Assembly: GCA_012274445.1 (NCBI GenBank)
Contig: JAAROD010000029.1
Coordinates: 1,178,001 to 1,242,000 of the forward strand
Source: Sclerotiophoma versabilis
Taxonomy: Eukaryota > Ascomycota > Dothideomycetes > Pleosporales > Didymellaceae
Length of the DNA stretch: 64,000 bases
Direction: 5' to 3'
Positions 1-8,766 of the stretch are shown in pieces. How positions within the stretch are numbered: position 1 is the stretch's first letter; the number at the start of each line of letters is the position of its first letter. The notes below the pieces were generated by a model, which did no database searches, had not been told where the DNA came from, and saw only the letters and a program-made list of their open reading frames with translations. A program made the position numbers and the translations under genes.

Positions 1-1115
1 CACACATACGGCGGGGACGATAATGTCAGAGCCACTATGGTTTTGCAAGAGGCCTGGAAGGAATGCTGTTTCAGCAGCACGGGTGATTAGCTCTTCTGGG
101 CCGGTCAGCCTTACGCCGCAACTCGTTTTAGGCTATTGTTCAGCCAGCCATACCCCGGGCTGACAGCTCACTCCATCGTACTCGACCCGTACGGATCTTC
201 TACGCATATCGCAAAATCGTTTGTCGTGATACGGCCGGCTCAAATTGGCTGTCTCAGCCCCCTTTCTTGATTTGACAGCTGTATATGGAAGGAACGATGG
301 TGGTTGTTGCAAGTCTGGCTGAGCCACACAAACACACAGGATGAGCCTTAGGAACTGTTTAATTCTTCATCTTGCGCATGACGGTAGGCTCGCGCAGCGT
401 GCAGACTGCCAATACCAACACAGACATCTCATTCACGGTCGTATCACTGGCACCCATGCTCGACTCGAACGTTTGCGCTTCGTACGCCATTACAGCATGC
501 AAATGACGCTCAGCGCCGAGAGATCCCACCTTCCTCACACTCCCAGTCGCAGCCATCCCTGAGGGCATACGCCGACATTTCCGAGACACGTCGGTCTTCC
601 CACAGTATTGCAAGCTTGGTGTGGCCTTCCCTCAACGGTACTGTTCCTTGATGCTGCTTCTTACGGCGAAGCTCCAGCACGGCACGTCTTTCCCGCACCA
701 AATCGCTACAGTGTCGAAAGTTGGGTTGTGTTGGACCCCTTGAGTGGAACAACGGTAACTAATCATGATGAGGAACCTAGTAGGGTCAGCTTACCCTTGG
801 TAGAGTTTTAGAAGCCTCTAACTGCGCGCAGAAAATTCAGTGTTCGGCACTGATCTTGGTTCTTCTCTAGTGATGTGTTCGCAAGATCCATGGTCAGATG
901 GGTCGAGTGAACCCCTATAGCAGTGCGGGCAGCTCCAGAACTGGCCATCTGTGATCTGAACCCCAGTCTGAGTACGCAACTCATGGCCCTGAGTACCGAA
1001 CAAGAGCTTAGTGGAAGAAAGCGAACCAATATTCACAGCTTCAGATGGTATATAATGCCCTGGTTTCCTCCGGCTGATTGCCTCTCTACAGGTCTTGACA
1101 CAGTCTCAAGTCATC
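1..1115. other. Left flank, no gene recognised
   Basis: Only short overlapping reading frames are present, none with recognisable domains or splice-linked continuation. The last 100 bases are the promoter of the secreted-protein gene that follows. Confidence 0.6.
1026..1055 (+). promoter_or_regulatory. CCAAT and TATA elements of the secreted-protein gene
   Basis: A CCAAT at 1026-1030 is followed by TATATAA at 1049-1055, about 60 bases before the ATG at 1116. The spacing suits a core promoter and supports 1116 over the in-frame ATG at 1095 as the translation start. Confidence 0.5.
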
Positions 1116-1928
1116 ATGAAGCTCTTCCTCTTGTTCACAGCTGCCTTTACAGCCCCCTTGGTAATGGGATCGCCTGTTTCCACTGTCAACACCACTGCCA
1201 ACTCCACTGTCAACACCACTGTAGCAACAGCCGGCTTCTCTGGAGTTGATACCAAACCCATCAAGCTCACAAACGAGAGTGACACTAACTCTCACGGCGA
1301 CTCGAACCTCGTCAGCCCATTGGACCCAGGAACGCTTTCAGAGGAGTATCAATGGGACATGATGACGTCCCCGTCGGATGCCATACCCCATGCAGAATGT
1401 GGAAGATTTCATCTTTTCTGTAATTTTCGCGGCTACACAGTCGTGGATGGCAAGTTCGTTACGAGTGGGGTGATTCGCGACAACAATGGGATTGTGTCCG
1501 ACGACGCTATGGTCAACGCTCATTTCCTCGCGCTGATGGACCGTGTGATGAGGTACGGAGACATCTACCGTCACCTCAACGGCATCGACAACTTTGTCGA
1601 GCGCAAAGACTTCCCCTGGCCCATTGGCGAGGCGCTGGACGACTACGTGCGTGCATGGATGGTCGGATACAAGAACACACTCGCCAATGCCGACGACGCT
1701 CAGAAGTGGTATGACGAGTTGTACGAACACGTCGAACATTCCAAAGATGCTAGAGGTCAATTCTGGGCCTACCGCTTCGAGTTTATCGCCCGTAAGGATA
1801 CCGAGATGGAGATGAAGGCTATGCTCAAAGACCTTTCCAAAAAGCAGAGGGCGTCCATCAAGAATTCGATTCGTCAGGCTTGGAAGGAGGAGTTTGGAGG
1901 CCCGTCTTGGATTCCCAGGACCGAGTGA
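1116..1928 (+). CDS. Secreted protein of unknown function (270 aa)
   Basis: Single-exon gene. I chose the ATG at 1116 because it opens a clean signal peptide (MKLFLLFTAAFTAPLVMGS), while the upstream in-frame ATG at 1095 would put polar residues in front of it. The next 30 residues are Thr/Asn/Ser-rich with several N-glycosylation sequons (NTT, NST). The rest is a soluble, acidic and aromatic-rich domain with only two cysteines (in the stretch ECGRFHLFCNF), followed by a charged helical C-terminus rich in Lys and Glu. I do not recognise the family. It may be an apoplastic or cell-wall protein, and an effector role is possible but only inferred from secretion and size. The upstream TATA supports a real, transcribed gene. 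Confidence 0.75.
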   Translation: MKLFLLFTAAFTAPLVMGSPVSTVNTTANSTVNTTVATAGFSGVDTKPIKLTNESDTNSHGDSNLVSPLDPGTLSEEYQWDMMTSPSDAIPHAECGRFHLFCNFRGYTVVDGKFVTSGVIRDNNGIVSDDAMVNAHFLALMDRVMRYGDIYRHLNGIDNFVERKDFPWPIGEALDDYVRAWMVGYKNTLANADDAQKWYDELYEHVEHSKDARGQFWAYRFEFIARKDTEMEMKAMLKDLSKKQRASIKNSIRQAWKEEFGGPSWIPRTE

Positions 1929-2383
1929 GGTGGAGATTGACATGGTCTTTGGAGCGAGCTGTTGCTGCCGCAGACGTTGCAAGGCATCGGAACTGGAAAG
2001 AGTACACTGTGGGGTGGGGAGAATGGAGGAGAAGGGGAGTTTTAGGTTTGCGTGTCTGGCTGCTGGTCCAAACGGCGCTCTGGGAGTTCAAAGGCCGGCG
2101 AAGACATGTCAGGGCGTGGTATATTGGGGGATTTGCTGTTGTTCAGAGAAAGCTGGAAATGTTGAAATGTTGGAAGTGTTAGATAGCGGTAGTGACAAGT
2201 GCAAAGCGGTTTAACTAGACTTGGAGTGCCTCAAGATATGCATGAAGCTAAGGTGTAGCGTGTGCGGGACGGACCTAGGTACATAAACGGCGGCTGCATA
2301 CTGCCTGATGTCCTGCATTACCGAGCATGCAAGACTGCTTGAGCAGTTGCTGCAAACGTGGTTGGAGTTAGTGGCACACGACA

Positions 2384-2425
2384 AGTGGACTGAGTGGACT
2401 GAGTGGATTGAGTGGATTGAGTGGA
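2384..2425. repeat. 9-nt tandem repeat AGTGGA(C/T)TG, about 4.7 copies
   Basis: Two copies with C are followed by two with T and a partial copy. It lies about 250 bases before the start of the large Ser-rich gene. Confidence 0.9.
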
Positions 2426-2512
2426 GCCCGTGGACGGCTGCGTGTGCACGGGCGGTGACGTGTGAGGGCAGCGTCCGGGGTGCAGCATCGCGCGGCGAAC
2501 GGGTGGTCTTCG

Positions 2513-2546
2513 CACGTCCAGCACGTCCAGCACGCCCAGCACGTCC
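2513..2546. repeat. 9-nt tandem repeat CACGTCCAG, about 3.8 copies
   Basis: Four units, the third with a T-to-C change (CACGCCCAG). Each unit contains CACGTC or CACGCC. It lies 130 bases before the ATG at 2675, probably in the promoter or 5' leader. Confidence 0.9.
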
Positions 2547-2674
2547 TTGCCGTGCTCTGGCACCTCTGCGGCCACATTTCCAGGAGGCGCCCGACTGCTC
2601 GCCGCACCACAGCCGCCACGCTCGCCATGCGACCCCCTCTACCGACCAGCTAACCGCGCCGCATCCGCCATACC

Positions 2675-5600
2675 ATGTCCGCCCCCTCCAGCGACGGCCG
2701 CCTCTCCATCTCGTCGGAGCCCTCGGCCCCCTCGGCCACGTCGTCGCACACGTTCAACTCGAGCACATCAGGCACCTGCCTCGACCACGGCGCGGCCGGC
2801 TCGTCCCATGCGCCCAGCGCCGGCGCAAGCCATGGGCACCGGCACCGGCACCGGCACGCGCGAGGAGCGGCCAGCGGCGGCCACAGGGCAACATCGTCGG
2901 GGTCCGGGAGCAGTCCGCTGGGCCCAGAGGCCATCGACGAGCACGACTTTGCCCACCGCAGGCACCACCCCGCCAGGCCGGGCGGCGGCTTCCTGCTGGA
3001 CGCGAGCTTCCCCACCGCTCCGCCCAGCCGGCACGGCGCACGCCAGGCACATGCTCCGGATGCAAAGGGCACGAGCAGGGCGCGGCACAGGCATGCCCCC
3101 GAAGACGATGAGCAGCCACGCTCACCAGGCCGCTCGCCGTTGGCACACGCAAAGGAGGCTGGCCAGGAGAACAGCCGGTTGCGCGTCCCGAAGACTAGGA
3201 ACAGCAGGCTCGATGCCCACGCCGTCGACCCAAACCAGCTCGTGCACATGGCCCTGAATCTGAGCGAGAGCCGCCGGCGCAACATCAGCGCCTCTCAACT
3301 GCTGCGCTCGCCGTCGAGGGCGCCTTCGGGAGCACAGCGAGACGGCAGCTTCTCCAACGCCGGTGTTGGCAGCAGTCTGAGGCAGTATCTGAACGAGCAG
3401 CGTAGAATGTCGCGCAACATCTCGCCCATGGGTGCCAACGGCTCGCCCTCTCGCCACATGTCCAGCAGCATGCAAACGACCGGATCCATGGCCTTCCCAC
3501 CCTCCCATGCCATCCATCCCACCGCTGCGACGCTGCTGCGACGAGACAAGGCACGCGCGTACATCGAGCTTCGAGCCGAGTACATGCGCTTGCTGGAGTT
3601 TCTGCCGCCCCTGAAAGCAGATGCCAACGCTCCGGGGAACTTCATCTACACCTCAAGCGCCGTACCCGGTAGCCCGCAGGCCCAGCTCACACGCACTCCA
3701 TCCTACGCGAACAAACAGCATGACCTTGGCCGCCCATACAATCCCATACAAGCGCTGCGCAACCGCAGGATCAGAGCGCGTGAACGGCTTGCACTCCCAC
3801 AAGAGCCGGCCGACTTCTCCGATATCGATCAAGTCCACGACTGGGTCAACCAAATCGAGGAGCAGTCGAGAACACCAGGCTACCGCCAGGAGGATCGTGT
3901 CTTGCTGCCAAGACTGCAAAACAACCACGAAATGCAAGCTGCACAGACTAAGCCTGCAAAGGCGCAGCAAGGCTGGAGTTTTACCCCCGAGGAGCTACTT
4001 GCTGATGCGTACTGGCTCGAACACGGCGACAACAAAGCCGTCATCGAGGATCGCAACGGCCGCAAGATCTTCCCACCACGAGATCCTCCAAAGCAGCAGA
4101 GGAACGACCTCCTTGAACCCCGACCCAGTAAGGAGTATTCTGACAAGAGGAGGCGAAGTTGGGTGGATATTGTGCCTGGCAATGATCCGACAAACGGCGA
4201 TGAGAGCGAGCACGGCAGCGAGCGCGGTCGTAAGAGACGACTATTGCCAGCAATCCGCGCTGACTCGCGACTTCGGAAAGGCAGAGGCAGCCCGCGAAAA
4301 CACTCCATAGGCTACAGCGACTCGTCCGATTCCGACAACGATGCGCGCAAGATCCGGAAGTCATTTGATGTCGAGCACAACACTGGTCCACTTGCATTGC
4401 AGATAAAGAAACAGCTAGAGTTACAGACAAAGGGAATCAACAACAGGTCGCCAGCTATGTTCACACCGGATACACCTGACAAATGGGGTAGAGCACATGA
4501 TGACATTCCTGATGGGAAGGTCTCACGCAACTCTCTGGAAGTACCTGGCTTTGCGAATGGCTTTGCAAGAGCTGACGAGAATGCCACCCTCAAGAAGCCT
4601 CCACGGAGTCGCACCAACCCCTTGTCGCCCATCAAATCAGCTGAACCTCGATCATCCGTTGAAGACGAGACTACTGCGCCCAGCTCCCCGCTTCATACGA
4701 GGCACTTCCCGCACATTGGAAGTGATCTGTCTCCGCCACCTAGTAGAGCAGGCTCTGACCTAGGCAAATCTAAACGAAGCAAGCTAAATCCTTTCCACTC
4801 TACTCACGACCACGACAAGTACGAACAGAAACACGAGCACGCATCAACAAGCCTGGACAAGAAGCATCATTCCCGACAGACGAGTGAGGAACTTCAGGAG
4901 CCTGGTGGGCTTGGAAACGCCATCCTCGCCGCACCAGGTGCCGTCAAGAATCTACTGAGCCATCGCAAGAACGACAGCGTCAGTAGCTTGCCAAGTCCAG
5001 ACAAGGTGCGTCGCAAAGATATGCAAGATTCCAGGGAGCCTCACGGTGCTGTCACAAGGTTTTTCAAAGGCGTCAAACATGAAGGCACGAAAGTGGGTGA
5101 TATCATCTTCAGACGAGATCGAGCAGATGATACAGACACGAGCACAATCTCTGATAGCAACTCTGTGGATTTCGATGATGACGGCGTACGCAACAACAGA
5201 GCTACGCTTTCACGGACGGTCACATCGACTACGACGGGTAGTGTCACATCGGAAAACGACGGACGGAACCACCTTAAACTTCCATCATTCCGTCCTGTTC
5301 ATGAAGCGATGAGCGACAACGACGATACATCAGACCTCGAGCACCACATCTCACGCCAGTCTCGCGAACGCCGGAGTACTCGATCACATCGCATCGACCG
5401 ACTTCTGCCACCCCGCATGGATCTGGAACGTGTCTCGACAGCTTCTTCAACCACTACGCTTGGCCCTGCTCGAAGGGGCGATCAAGATCACATCAACAAG
5501 CAGCTTGCTCGTCCTGGCGTCGTGAGTCGCTTTCCTGGCACGCTCCCTCCAACAGCTCTCAAGGATGCCAAAGGCAGGCATCGAAGTGTCTCTCGCCCCA

Positions 5601-6280
5601 CGCTCGATGGCAGACGGCACTGGAGCATTGCTGATGACGACGATGAGCACACAACTCAGCCCAGGAAAGGGTACAGTGCAGTCAGCCAGGCAGACATTGC
5701 TCGTGTGCGCGCACTCTTTCTCTGCTCTGGCGTCAAAGCCAAGGAAATTGCTCGACGCGCGCATACACCACGTCCACAGGCCCCGAGGTTCCTCGCTCTG
5801 GCTGCAGAGACTGCAAAAGAGCAATTGTTTTCCGTACCAAGGAAGGAAGAGCATGTCCTTGCTGCTCGCATCTTGGTTCACGACCTTGAACACTCGACAT
5901 CGGCTCTCCACGGTGCATGCAAGAAGTTCCGGTCTGGTACAATCAAAGACCTCAACACCCGCATTGTCCACTTGAGAGAGAGTATTGAAAACGACCTTAT
6001 GCCACGCATCTTCGAGAACGGTGACAAAGCCGTGCAAATTACAAGCGAAGTCTCGGGCCAGGGACCACTGCAAGTCAAACAGATCAATGACGAGGTTGAC
6101 CGCATGCTGCGGCAGCAGAGACGACACACCAGATGGGTAATGAGCTGGGGCTGGTCGGCGGTGGAGTGGTCGATTGTTATTGCGCTGCGAGTTGCGTCCC
6201 TCATCTTCGCAGTCTACGGATTGGTGAAGAGCATCGTTGGTATGATTTGGGCAGTCGTCAAGTGGTTGCTGTGGCTGTAG
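2675..6280 (+). CDS. Large Ser/Arg-rich protein with hydrophobic C-terminus (1201 aa)
   Basis: One uninterrupted exon. The start context is ACCATGT. Residues 1-270 are disordered and rich in Ser, Gly, His and Arg, with a short His-Arg run encoded by a GGCACC repeat. Around residues 285-470 there is a more ordered, charged part containing RDKARAYIELRAEYMRLLEF and an acidic Trp-containing stretch (TPEELLADAYWLEHGDN). A long disordered middle rich in SP, RS and DD motifs follows. The last 200 residues are helical (ADIARVRALFLCSGVKAKEI and a long amphipathic region) and end in two closely spaced hydrophobic segments (WSAVEWSIVIALRVASLIF and YGLVKSIVGMIWAVVKWLL). This suggests a C-terminally membrane-anchored scaffold. 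I do not recognise a named family. It resembles conserved hypothetical proteins of filamentous ascomycetes. Confidence 0.85.
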   Translation: MSAPSSDGRLSISSEPSAPSATSSHTFNSSTSGTCLDHGAAGSSHAPSAGASHGHRHRHRHARGAASGGHRATSSGSGSSPLGPEAIDEHDFAHRRHHPARPGGGFLLDASFPTAPPSRHGARQAHAPDAKGTSRARHRHAPEDDEQPRSPGRSPLAHAKEAGQENSRLRVPKTRNSRLDAHAVDPNQLVHMALNLSESRRRNISASQLLRSPSRAPSGAQRDGSFSNAGVGSSLRQYLNEQRRMSRNISPMGANGSPSRHMSSSMQTTGSMAFPPSHAIHPTAATLLRRDKARAYIELRAEYMRLLEFLPPLKADANAPGNFIYTSSAVPGSPQAQLTRTPSYANKQHDLGRPYNPIQALRNRRIRARERLALPQEPADFSDIDQVHDWVNQIEEQSRTPGYRQEDRVLLPRLQNNHEMQAAQTKPAKAQQGWSFTPEELLADAYWLEHGDNKAVIEDRNGRKIFPPRDPPKQQRNDLLEPRPSKEYSDKRRRSWVDIVPGNDPTNGDESEHGSERGRKRRLLPAIRADSRLRKGRGSPRKHSIGYSDSSDSDNDARKIRKSFDVEHNTGPLALQIKKQLELQTKGINNRSPAMFTPDTPDKWGRAHDDIPDGKVSRNSLEVPGFANGFARADENATLKKPPRSRTNPLSPIKSAEPRSSVEDETTAPSSPLHTRHFPHIGSDLSPPPSRAGSDLGKSKRSKLNPFHSTHDHDKYEQKHEHASTSLDKKHHSRQTSEELQEPGGLGNAILAAPGAVKNLLSHRKNDSVSSLPSPDKVRRKDMQDSREPHGAVTRFFKGVKHEGTKVGDIIFRRDRADDTDTSTISDSNSVDFDDDGVRNNRATLSRTVTSTTTGSVTSENDGRNHLKLPSFRPVHEAMSDNDDTSDLEHHISRQSRERRSTRSHRIDRLLPPRMDLERVSTASSTTTLGPARRGDQDHINKQLARPGVVSRFPGTLPPTALKDAKGRHRSVSRPTLDGRRHWSIADDDDEHTTQPRKGYSAVSQADIARVRALFLCSGVKAKEIARRAHTPRPQAPRFLALAAETAKEQLFSVPRKEEHVLAARILVHDLEHSTSALHGACKKFRSGTIKDLNTRIVHLRESIENDLMPRIFENGDKAVQITSEVSGQGPLQVKQINDEVDRMLRQQRRHTRWVMSWGWSAVEWSIVIALRVASLIFAVYGLVKSIVGMIWAVVKWLLWL
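2835..2857. repeat. GGCACC hexamer repeat inside the coding region
   Basis: Three full GGCACC copies plus GGCAC, encoding alternating His and Arg. Length changes in 6-nt steps would keep the reading frame. Confidence 0.85.
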
Positions 6281-6874
6281 GACGGCCTTTTCGCGTATCA
6301 TTGCATACTAGGGCGTTGTTTGGGAGGCATTTCTAGCACTGGCGTTTTGGGTTTGTAGGATTGGATACCCCGGGTCAACGGGCTTGATGTACAGGCGGTA
6401 GCAGACATGTGTTGTAATGCATAATAGACTACTTAAAACAGACAGCTTTTATGCTGCAAGGCAGAAGCTAGGACCTGGCCATCGCTCGTGCCTCCATGTT
6501 GGCTATCGAAAGCAATGTGACCCTTGCTCGATCGACCTTGATGTAAGCTCGTTCCTGGTCGCAATTCCCGGCACGGAGAAACTACAACCATCCAGCCACC
6601 GGCCTTCAGCACACTTTGTCCCCTAGTCTTACCCGTTTCTGACTCGGTCGACGAGGCTCGGCGCATATTCCACCGAAATCGTTGTGCTCGTCACCAACTT
6701 TCTGGTCACACATCCTTGCTCGTCATCCCCGCAGCTCCGCAATCCGGGGAGCAATTTGCGGAGACATGGAGACAATGGTCGGTGGTCGCTGTTTAGTGCG
6801 ATACAGCGAAGTGTATTGGGCGCCGAGCCCCAGAAATCCACGAGCGTAATTGCATCGAGGATTCGACAATCAAG
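6281..6874. other. Intergenic region between two plus-strand genes
   Basis: It holds the 3' end of the Ser-rich gene and the promoter of the carboxylesterase. No further gene or repeat was seen. Confidence 0.6.
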
Positions 6875-8578
6875 ATGCTTTTTCCCAAAAGTGCGTGGGC
6901 GCTTCTCGCCTCCCTCTCAACAATCGCCGCTTCACCACTACAATCGCGAGATGTAAATGTAACCAAGCCAATTGTCACGCTCGACTATGTTACCCTCCAA
7001 GGCGCCACATCATCAGCCTACAACCTCACATACTTCCGCCGGGTCCCGTTCGGCGCCTCGACAGCAGGCCAGAATCGCTTCCGCGCGCCTCAGCCTCCAG
7101 CACCAATAACAAATGGCACTTACGACACTGATCGTGGATTTGACATGTGTCCGCAGCGCACTGTCAATGGCTCTGAAGACTGCCTGTACTTGGGCGTGTA
7201 CTCTCGCCCGTGGCAACCCACCCAAAAACTGCGTCCAGTCCTCCTGACCTTCTACGGCGGTGGCTTCATCCGTGGTAGCGCTGAATTCACCATTCCGCCC
7301 TCTGGCTACCCGGTGCTCAACGTGAGCGAAACCAATGACTACGTGGTTGTATACTCCAACTACCGCACCAACCTTTTCGGCTTTCTGCCAGGCAAGAAAG
7401 TCGGTGAGAGCAAAGAGGTGGACCTAAACACGGGCCTTCTTGACCAGCAAGCCGCACTCCAGTGGATCCAAAAGTACATCCACCACTTTGGCGGATCGAA
7501 AGACGATGTTACAATCTGGGGCCAGAGTGCTGGTGGCGGAAGCGTCGTAGCCCAAGCAATCGCTACAGGCAACAAGGGGAAGAAGCTGTTCAAGAAAGCT
7601 ATGAGCAGCTCCCCCTTCTGGCCAAAGACCTACCGCTACGATAGCCCCGAGAATGAAGCCATATACCAGCGAGTCATCTCAGACGTAGGCTGCGCTAACA
7701 GCACCGACGAGATTGCCTGTCTGAAGACGGCAGACCTGCAAGCCCTGCGCGACAGCGCGTTTCGACTCAGCACCAGTCTGCAATACACAACATCCTCATT
7801 CACATTCGGACCCATCATCGACGACTCCTTTCTCGCCGAGCCACTGAGCGAAGTTGTGCAAAAAGGCAAGCTAAACGCACCCACCGTCTTAGCGAGTTAC
7901 AACCTCCACGAGGGCGAGAACTTCATCCCGCCTGGCCTCCAAAACGCAAACACTGCGAGCGACGGCTTCAACTCCTCTGTATCCTCCTTCGATGCATGGC
8001 TTGGTGGCTTCCTTCCCGGTCTCCGCACCAAGGACATTGCAAAGGCAAAACAATTGTACCCAGCATCCGGCACCGCCGAGGAGATTCGCTACAACACAAC
8101 GTACCTCCGTGCCGGCCTGCTGTACCGCGACCTCGTGCTCGCGTGTCCCGCGTACTGGCTGAGCAAGAAAGCGGACAAAGGGTGGCTGATTGAGTATACA
8201 ATCTCGCCCGCCAAACACGCCAGTGACACCATCTATGTAGGTAATCCCTTTTGCAAAACAAAAGAAAAAAAAAAAAAAAAAAAAAAAAACTCATCTCGAC
8301 CGCAATGCTGACCAAAATGCTAGTGGAACCAAGTCAATCCCGTGCAGACGTCTGATCCCCTGACCTACCAAGGCTACACTGGCGCCATGGCGAGCTTCGT
8401 CCAGACGGGTAATCCAAATGCGCACAAGGTGACGAATGCGAGCGTGCCCGGCGTGCCGGATGTGGACAAGAGCCAGCAGTTTCTCGTGACGGCGCAAGGT
8501 CTGAAGCAAGGGCCCATCAAGCAATTGGAGGAGAGGTGCGCCTTTTGGCTAGACGTGAGCAAGCGGGTGCCGATTTGA
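6875..8578 (+). CDS. Secreted type-B carboxylesterase (538 aa, 2 exons)
   Basis: Exons 6875-8236 and 8324-8578. The intron (8237-8323, GTAGGT...ATGCTAG, branch CTGAC) is phase 0 and rejoins the reading frame at WNQVNPVQTSDP. A signal peptide (MLFPKSAWALLASLSTIAASP) indicates secretion. Family marks are the EDCLYL motif at residues 101-106, an oxyanion-loop YGGGF near 127, the nucleophile elbow GQSAG with Ser218, and the late His in PAKHASDTIY just before the splice site, which fits the catalytic His of this fold. Several N-glycosylation sites are visible. The family hydrolyses carboxylic esters, and the substrate here cannot be told. The intron carries a run of 25 A, so an unspliced transcript would read a Lys tract and stop early. 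It converges with the KNL1 gene, with stop codons under 200 bases apart. Confidence 0.92.
8265..8289 (+). repeat. Poly(A) run of 25 nt inside the carboxylesterase intron
   Basis: An uninterrupted run of A lies between the donor at 8237 and the branch site near 8308. Such runs are prone to length change and to internal oligo(dT) priming. Confidence 0.95.
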
Positions 8579-8766
8579 GCGCACCTTTAATTAGACCGCT
8601 CGGGAGTACATGTAAAACATGTATTGACAATGCTCAATGAACAATGAAGATATAGATGATCCCTCTCCACACACATATAACACCTAACCCGTACCGTAAG
8701 CAAACCAAACTCCGTCATCAGTCATGAGTGGTTGAGAAGGCAGCCATGCCACCAAAATCTATCGTC

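Larger units (their letters stand above)
1929..2674. other. Intergenic region and 5' leader with two 9-nt repeat arrays
   Basis: No gene is supported here. The reading frame from 2308 that runs into the next gene is in a different frame and owes its openness to the repeats. The stretch holds two short 9-nt tandem arrays, listed separately, and becomes GC-rich towards the ATG at 2675. Confidence 0.6.

Noticed and set aside
2308..3111. 267-codon plus-strand frame with WTEWTEWIEWIEW repeats
   Set aside because: It is in a different frame from the 1201-residue gene. Its repeats come from the 9-nt arrays, and it has no domain.
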